A stretch of DNA of 64,000 bases. Origin: Oryzias latipes (Eukaryota; Chordata; Actinopteri; Beloniformes; Adrianichthyidae). The DNA lies in assembly GCF_002234675.1 (NCBI RefSeq), contig NC_019879.2, forward strand, positions 5,213,325 to 5,277,324, read 5' to 3'. Shown here one piece after another: positions 60,301 through 64,000 of the stretch. Made by a program: the position numbers and the translations under genes. Position 1 is the first letter of the stretch, and each line of letters begins with the position of its first letter. Under the pieces are notes generated by a model. It was not told the origin of the DNA. It saw only the letters and a program-made list of their open reading frames with translations, and searched no databases.

Positions 60301-60793
60301 ACCCAAAGGTAGCTCTCCTCCAGCTGTTTGCACGGTCACAGCTACAGTGCACAGCTACGAGATGCCTCAGAAAGGCTCGACATCCGGATTTAAATTTCAA
60401 GACAAAATAAGCAAACAAAGCTCAAACCTGATTCAGGCAGACAGAAATGCGTATGTCAGCGGGAAATGGAACTCGGTCATGGCATCTCTTGGTATAATGC
60501 CAGGTCAAGACGTGCCCCTGACTGGGAAGAACAGAGAAAGCCCACCGTCAGACTATCCCTACAGACTACAGAGCCCCCCTAAAGGGGAAGCTTGGGATTC
60601 CCCACCTCAGAAGAACATTTTGTCACCTGTTTGTTACAGTTTTACCCCTTCCCCACCTTGCAGTGCCTTGCCAGAGGAAGTGATGTACACAATGTCGACC
60701 ACAGACCCGCAGCTTAATCTCAAGCGGGCCATCAAACTGCAGTTTGAAGGCCCCACCAGTGCAGCCTTATGTAAAAGAGAAACACCCCTGTGA
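47927..60793 (+). CDS. ankrd50l: ANKRD50-like protein: STAND ATPase plus ankyrin repeats (3 coding exons)
   Basis: Exons 47927-48375, 55288-55505 and 57258-60793 join in phase to 4203 nt (1400 residues plus TGA), close to vertebrate ANKRD50 (about 1430 aa). The N-terminus (FFCREWALEKLHRCL) leads to a Walker A motif GGPGAGKT at residues 55-62 and a Walker B-like LMVVIDALD at 166-174, a STAND/NACHT-type NTPase. A helical region follows (DVQQYILCRLD, GTLNGLYLWLCQRLF, LLFHASFAEWL). Residues about 540-1128 form roughly 17 ankyrin repeats (such as GWTALRSAAWGGH). The Ser/Pro-rich tail keeps the ANKRD50 motif IQQHSLPRSRSR and ends in ETPL, a class I PDZ ligand. Human ANKRD50 acts in SNX27-retromer endosomal recycling; a similar role here is inference. 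An in-frame TAG at 47912-47914 supports the chosen start, although Met8 is an alternative. Divergence in several repeats suggests the teleost 'like' paralogue rather than ankrd50 itself. Confidence 0.93.
48850..49394 (+). mobile_element. Family A element in ankrd50-like intron 1
   Basis: A near-complete copy from ACTCCCACTCCAATCACC to TTGGTGTGGGTCTCTAA, with the internal blocks GTAGTTTCTGCAGAGCGGC and CATCAGAATGGAGCGGAGC. The inverted ends (CCCACTCCAAT / TTGGNGTGGG) are readable. Confidence 0.8.
51803..51985 (+). mobile_element. hAT MITE fragment
   Basis: TTAGGCTTGCACG at the start, then GGCAGCTTGAAGTATGTAAC and GCATTTGACCAATCGGAT, parallel to 46.5-46.8 kb. Lies in ankrd50-like intron 1. Confidence 0.5.
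53810..53870 (+). repeat. Short interspersed repeat fragment
   Basis: GACTTATACTCCAGAGCGAC and TTATAGTGCGAAAAATAC are typical of a common fish DNA element end, preceded by a G run (53812-53820). Confidence 0.45.
55288..55505 (+). CDS. ankrd50l: ankrd50-like coding exon 2 (Walker B)
   Basis: This exon has 218 nt and encodes residues 150-222, with LMVVIDALDVD and PSWLLLVCSVRRQNKAVCKM. The acceptor is AAATCTCTAG and the donor G|GTATGT. The phases match exons 1 and 3. Confidence 0.92.
56533..56723. mobile_element. 191-bp palindromic MITE nested in the hAT MITE
   Basis: It starts TAACCCTGGTCCTCAAGAGC and ends with the near-perfect inverse (about 30 bp, one mismatch). Its position inside the 56.3-kb MITE shows it inserted later. 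Confidence 0.8.
56734..56785 (+). repeat. Short duplicated CCAAT-containing motif
   Basis: CCATCTGATTGGTCAA occurs twice about 31 bp apart, just after the nested element. It may belong to the host hAT MITE. Confidence 0.6.
57258..60793 (+). CDS. ankrd50l: ankrd50-like coding exon 3 (ankyrin repeats, tail)
   Basis: A 3536-nt terminal exon encodes residues 223-1400. The acceptor ATTGTAG is followed by GTTTTCGTAAG, giving the junction SGFRKLCLDDL. An upstream in-frame ATG at 57239 lies in the intron and is not the start. Such a huge last coding exon is normal for the ANKRD50 family. The repeat near 58925-59000 is loosened by an Ala/Ser insertion (SVSAAAAV), and another carries CVPTAAGVQGFG. Confidence 0.95.
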
Positions 60794-61640
60794 TTGCTGT
60801 TTAAGAGATTAAGAGTGAGGTTTACCGTGTTGAGAAAGATGGAGTCTTCAGAAAATTAAAAGACTATCAAACAAAGGTACGGTGGCCATGAAGTGCAAAT
60901 CACGGGTTCTGTAAAAAAGAAAAAAAACATTTTGGAAAACACTAGTAATTTCCAGAAATTATAATAAAATGTTAAATAATAATCAGAAGAAACTGTAAAT
61001 AGAAGGTCCTATGGGACATCGCTGATTGGATGATGACGTTTGTCCATTTTTGCAACCAAAAGTTATTGGCATGAAGTGATCTACTCGGATCTATACGGAT
61101 CTACTCCGTACTAATTATGAAACTTTTATTAAATGTGGACAATGAAGACACATTAAAAAAACCTCAAAAACCAAGCATCATCATCCAATCATAGCACATA
61201 TATGCAAAAAGGTTAATAAAATTTTGATTTCTGGAAATTGCATTTGTTTTCTGAAACGTTCCATTTTTATTTTGTTTGTTTCCTAAAATGTAATGCTGTT
61301 TTTGTATTATTTGCTTTTCCCTTTTTAATTGTCATTGTGGTCTTTAATATGTTTTCGCGATGAGTGGTTTGGACTTCAGGGCCACCGTACAACCCTAAAG
61401 CAAACATTTAAGCCTTTTGCATATTGTGTGCACTGACCAAAGTTCGCATCAGGTGTGATGCATAAATGTGTCTTTTGCTTTTTCATTCATTTTTTTTTGG
61501 CCCAGATCAATTTGAATTTAAGTATTTATTTGTCTTAATATTTTTTTTTTGTTTGTTGTTTTTTTTTTTTTTACTTTCCTTTTTAAGTTTTCCTTTGTAA
61601 ACGATCTGAATAATAAACTTGAAGCTTTTGGCTTTGATAT
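60794..61640 (+). terminator. ankrd50l: ankrd50-like 3' UTR and polyadenylation signal
   Basis: AT-rich sequence after the stop contains AATAAA at 61612-61617, giving an ~820-nt 3' UTR. A weaker context AATAAA at 60963-60968 could give a short form. Long T-runs at 61540-61572 precede the distal signal. Confidence 0.6.
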
Positions 61641-61958
61641 TTATCATGAACTACCCGCCCATCTGCCACAACATCTTCATTTCCCGTGACCGAAGCCACC
61701 GCTGTACACCTATGACATTGTTGGTAGTTTATGACACATAGCAACCATAACTTCGACTGTAAAAAAATTAATATTGGACGTTTAAAAATTCTGTGTGAAA
61801 GTGGGAGGACTGTCCAAAGAAATGCTCTTGTTTTGATCGTTTTCTCCTTGCATTGTTATTTAATTGCATCAAATTATTCAAACGGTGCTGTAGCATAGTC
61901 GACTTTGGCCCTGTGTGATTATTCTTTAATGTGTTTGTGTGGACTGCAGGTGCACACT

Positions 61959-62803
61959 GTATGGTGTCAAAATAGAGCCTAAAGTATTGCGCATCAAAAC
62001 AGTAAAACCGCGCATCAAAACCCCAAATCTGCGAATCAAAATGCATAAATTGAGAACCAAAACCCACAATTTGCAACCAAAAGCCTTTCCCCAAAGCACA
62101 ATCCTATTTCTCAGCTGCCGATTTGTTTTCTCGCCATTCTGAAATCCTGTTTTTGAGTTGCAGTTTTATTTTGAAACTGTCTTTTTGAGTTGCGCTTTTA
62201 TTTTTTGAGTTGTGCTTTTATTTCTTGCGGTTTTGATTCTAAAACCTGTCGACACGTAAAAACAGCGACATGTCAGTCAAGGGGAGGGGAGGCGGGACAT
62301 CCCTGATATCCAGAAGCTCATTGGCTACCGAATAAGACCGAGTCTTACGTCAACAGACCAGTTTAGAATGTGCCGGTAAGTTTCTCATGTTTTTCATATC
62401 TTTTACTATATTAAAATATCAAAATTGTACTTTATTTAACCAGAGGACGCCAGCACATTCAGATGAGGAGCTCCACAAGTAGCTGCTAGTGAAAAAAGAT
62501 GTTAGAAAGTTAGATGTTGCATGACAAACTATCAGCATTGTTCTCCTGTGTTAGCATGCTAGCTAGCTCAATGCTAGCGGGGTATCCAGCTCTTTTCATG
62601 ACTTTTGTGGATTAAACAAAGTACATTTTTTACCACAGTGTCAGGATCAGTCATGTCAACCTGGGAATAATTGCCCGTGGATTGTCACTATGGTTAATCA
62701 AATTGTTTTTTAAGAAGTACATTCATGTGTATATATAAGGTTTTTCAATATTTCCTTAGGGATTACACAGATGGATTGAACAACAAAGCAACATATTGCT
62801 GCA
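61959..62803 (+). repeat. ~840-bp interspersed repeat with promoter/splice module, copy 2
   Basis: Same orientation and order of blocks as the 13.9-kb copy, including the GC box, inverted CCAAT, donor-like ATGTGCCG|GTAAGT and acceptor-like TTTAACCAG|AGG. Differences are scattered point changes, indicating two independent insertions rather than a local duplication. Confidence 0.75.
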
Positions 62804-62874
62804 AGAAAGTGACACCTTTCCTAGTTTGGGATCAAGTTAATCCCTATTTAAAATAAATACATAAAAGAAACACA

Positions 62875-62940
62875 ATTTTTATTTGAAGTACCAGAGCAAA
62901 TTTCCCACAGGTGGGATCAATAAAGTTTTTCTGATTCTGA
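62875..62940 (+). mobile_element. LINE 3'-tail fragment
   Basis: CCCACAGGTGGGATCAATAA followed by AGTTTTTCTGATTCTGA is a well-known fish non-LTR 3' end. Only about 65 bp are present. Confidence 0.55.
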
Positions 62941-63032
62941 ACTGTATTCCAAAATAATTTTCTCAACCTTAAAGATTGCAGGTTAACACAGGAAGTTACC
63001 TTTCACAATATGCAGCTACTGAGTAGCAATTA

Positions 63033-63082
63033 AGGTGTGTGTGTGTGTATATATATATATAAATATATACACACACACACTC
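63033..63082. repeat. (GT)n(AT)n(AC)n self-complementary microsatellite
   Basis: GT repeats, then AT repeats, then AC repeats give a perfect hairpin-like layout. Confidence 0.85.
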
Positions 63083-63120
63083 ATTTTAACTGTCTTAAAT
63101 ACATTTTTCTTTGTGTGCAG

Positions 63121-63282
63121 GATGCTGTGGACATTGGACGACAGACTAACTTAAACCAGGCAGAGCAGGAAACTGTTGGAGTTGTTGTTCCCTCTGTGGC
63201 TTGTCCTCTCTCCTCTCAGACCTGTTCAACCCTCGTGGGACATCAGAAAACCATGGCCAAGACATTAACATTTATGTACTGA
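63121..63282 (+). other. Possible exon remnant downstream of repeat copy 2
   Basis: A good acceptor (TTTCTTTGTGTGCAG) is followed by 53 open codons (beginning DAVDIGRQTNLNQAEQETVG) and a stop. AATAAA follows at 63371-63376. No family is recognised. It could be the last exon of a transcript driven by the repeat module at 62.3 kb, or chance. Confidence 0.3.
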
Positions 63283-63559
63283 TCTATGCATGTCATCACA
63301 GCAGGATGTAACAAAAACTAACAATGTGAACAGATCTCATCTGCCTTACAAAATACTGCCCCCCTTAAGAAAATAAATGGCTAATAATCACCACTGGTAT
63401 TTTGTAAAGCTTCATTTTTTAATGTTTGACCATTGAATGTGTTTTGTACAAAAGACTGATGGTTTTGCAAAGATCTTTGAAACACAGAGTCAAGTGCATT
63501 AGGTTCTGTGAAATTCTGAACCACAATTCAGAGAAATTAAAATAACTGTTTTTAAAACT

Positions 63560-63870
63560 CCTTAAAAGACTTGAGGTGGAAAAGTCACTGTTTTCGTACA
63601 GGCACTAAGAAATGGGAAGCAGACAGTGTGGTCGAAATGGACAACTATCTTAAAGGCTTCTCTTTCAGTTGACAGGAGATGTCTGTGAGCCTGCTGGACA
63701 GCCTTTGCATCACACTGGGACGTCTTTGGGGCCTGCATCTGGAAAGAAACAAAAACAGCAAAGTTAATTAACCAAAAAAAGAAGAGAAAAATTCAGATTA
63801 AATTTTTTTTCATTACCTTAAAGAAGATGTAGACATCCACGTCGTAGCTGCCTCAGTATTCCTGCCTTTT
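63560..63870 (-). other. Possible minus-strand terminal exons at the window edge
   Basis: On the minus strand a donor AAG|GTAATG (63818) and acceptor TTTGTTTCTTTCCAG (ending 63741) define a 78-nt intron. Joining gives an open frame across the junction (YDVDVYIFFK then MQAPKTSQCDAKAVQQ), ending near 63560. A TGA lies just upstream in the same frame (about 63855), so either another acceptor is used or this is decayed. The product is not recognised. Confidence 0.3.
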
Positions 63871-64000
63871 TTGTTATGGTATGCATAACAACGGCCCTTA
63901 TAGAAAACAACAGACATACAGCAATAGTCAATTTTAAAACCACCACCCAATTAAATATACTAATAATTCTATTGATGTCTAATACTGGAATAATTTTAAG

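Noticed and set aside
58337-60339. Antisense open frames of 100-150 codons
   Set aside because: They are shadows of the ankyrin-repeat coding exon on the opposite strand.

Overview
The window looks like vertebrate nuclear DNA from a ray-finned fish, probably a percomorph teleost; Oryzias (medaka) is plausible but not proven. The reasons are AT-rich non-coding DNA with short GT-AG introns, a fish-type hemopexin/Wap65 gene, an ANKRD50-family gene, and many teleost-type repeats (L2-like LINE, hAT, piggyBac-like, PIF/Harbinger-like and Tc1/IS630-like elements). There are no operons, rRNA genes or CRISPR arrays.

Two intact protein-coding genes were reconstructed exon by exon, and every splice phase closes. 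(1) hpx/wap65 lies on the minus strand (33657 down to 24638): ten coding exons, 430 codons plus stop, a signal peptide and hemopexin repeats. It is a secreted plasma protein of heme handling and the acute-phase/warm-acclimation response. One intron appears to use a GC-AG pair. Its 4.3-kb fourth intron has become a landing site for a LINE tail, a Harbinger-like element and a very GC-rich 2.4-kb retroposon-like insert. (2) An ANKRD50-like gene lies on the plus strand (47927 to 60793): three coding exons, 1400 codons plus stop, with an N-terminal STAND-type P-loop ATPase, about 17 ankyrin repeats and a C-terminal PDZ ligand-like end. The two genes diverge from a shared repeat-rich interval and show no obvious functional link.

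Layout: 1-2960 no gene; 3176-3462 repeat; 4490-7236 5'-truncated L2-like LINE with an open reverse transcriptase frame (minus); 9345-10819 stacked DNA transposons, including a hAT element inside a 211-bp piggyBac-like MITE; 13505-14778 retroposon fragment and a long interspersed repeat; 14779-24122 mainly non-coding, with several unique, conserved-looking islands; 24123-33960 hpx and its promoter; 34681-34990 common teleost repeat; 35711-37664 decayed Tc1/IS630-like transposon with both ends; 38649-39060 foldback MITE; 39061-47400 intergenic with repeat fragments; 47400-61617 ankrd50-like gene and UTRs; 61959-62803 second copy of the 13.9-kb repeat; 63121-64000 possible exon remnants on both strands.

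No wholly new biological system was found. The most distinctive items are the strand-asymmetric GC-rich insert in hpx intron 4, the GC-AG intron, the repeated promoter-plus-splice-donor module at 13.9 and 62 kb, and the nested transposons whose target duplications can be read directly. All calls come from reading the sequence by eye; no database search was run.
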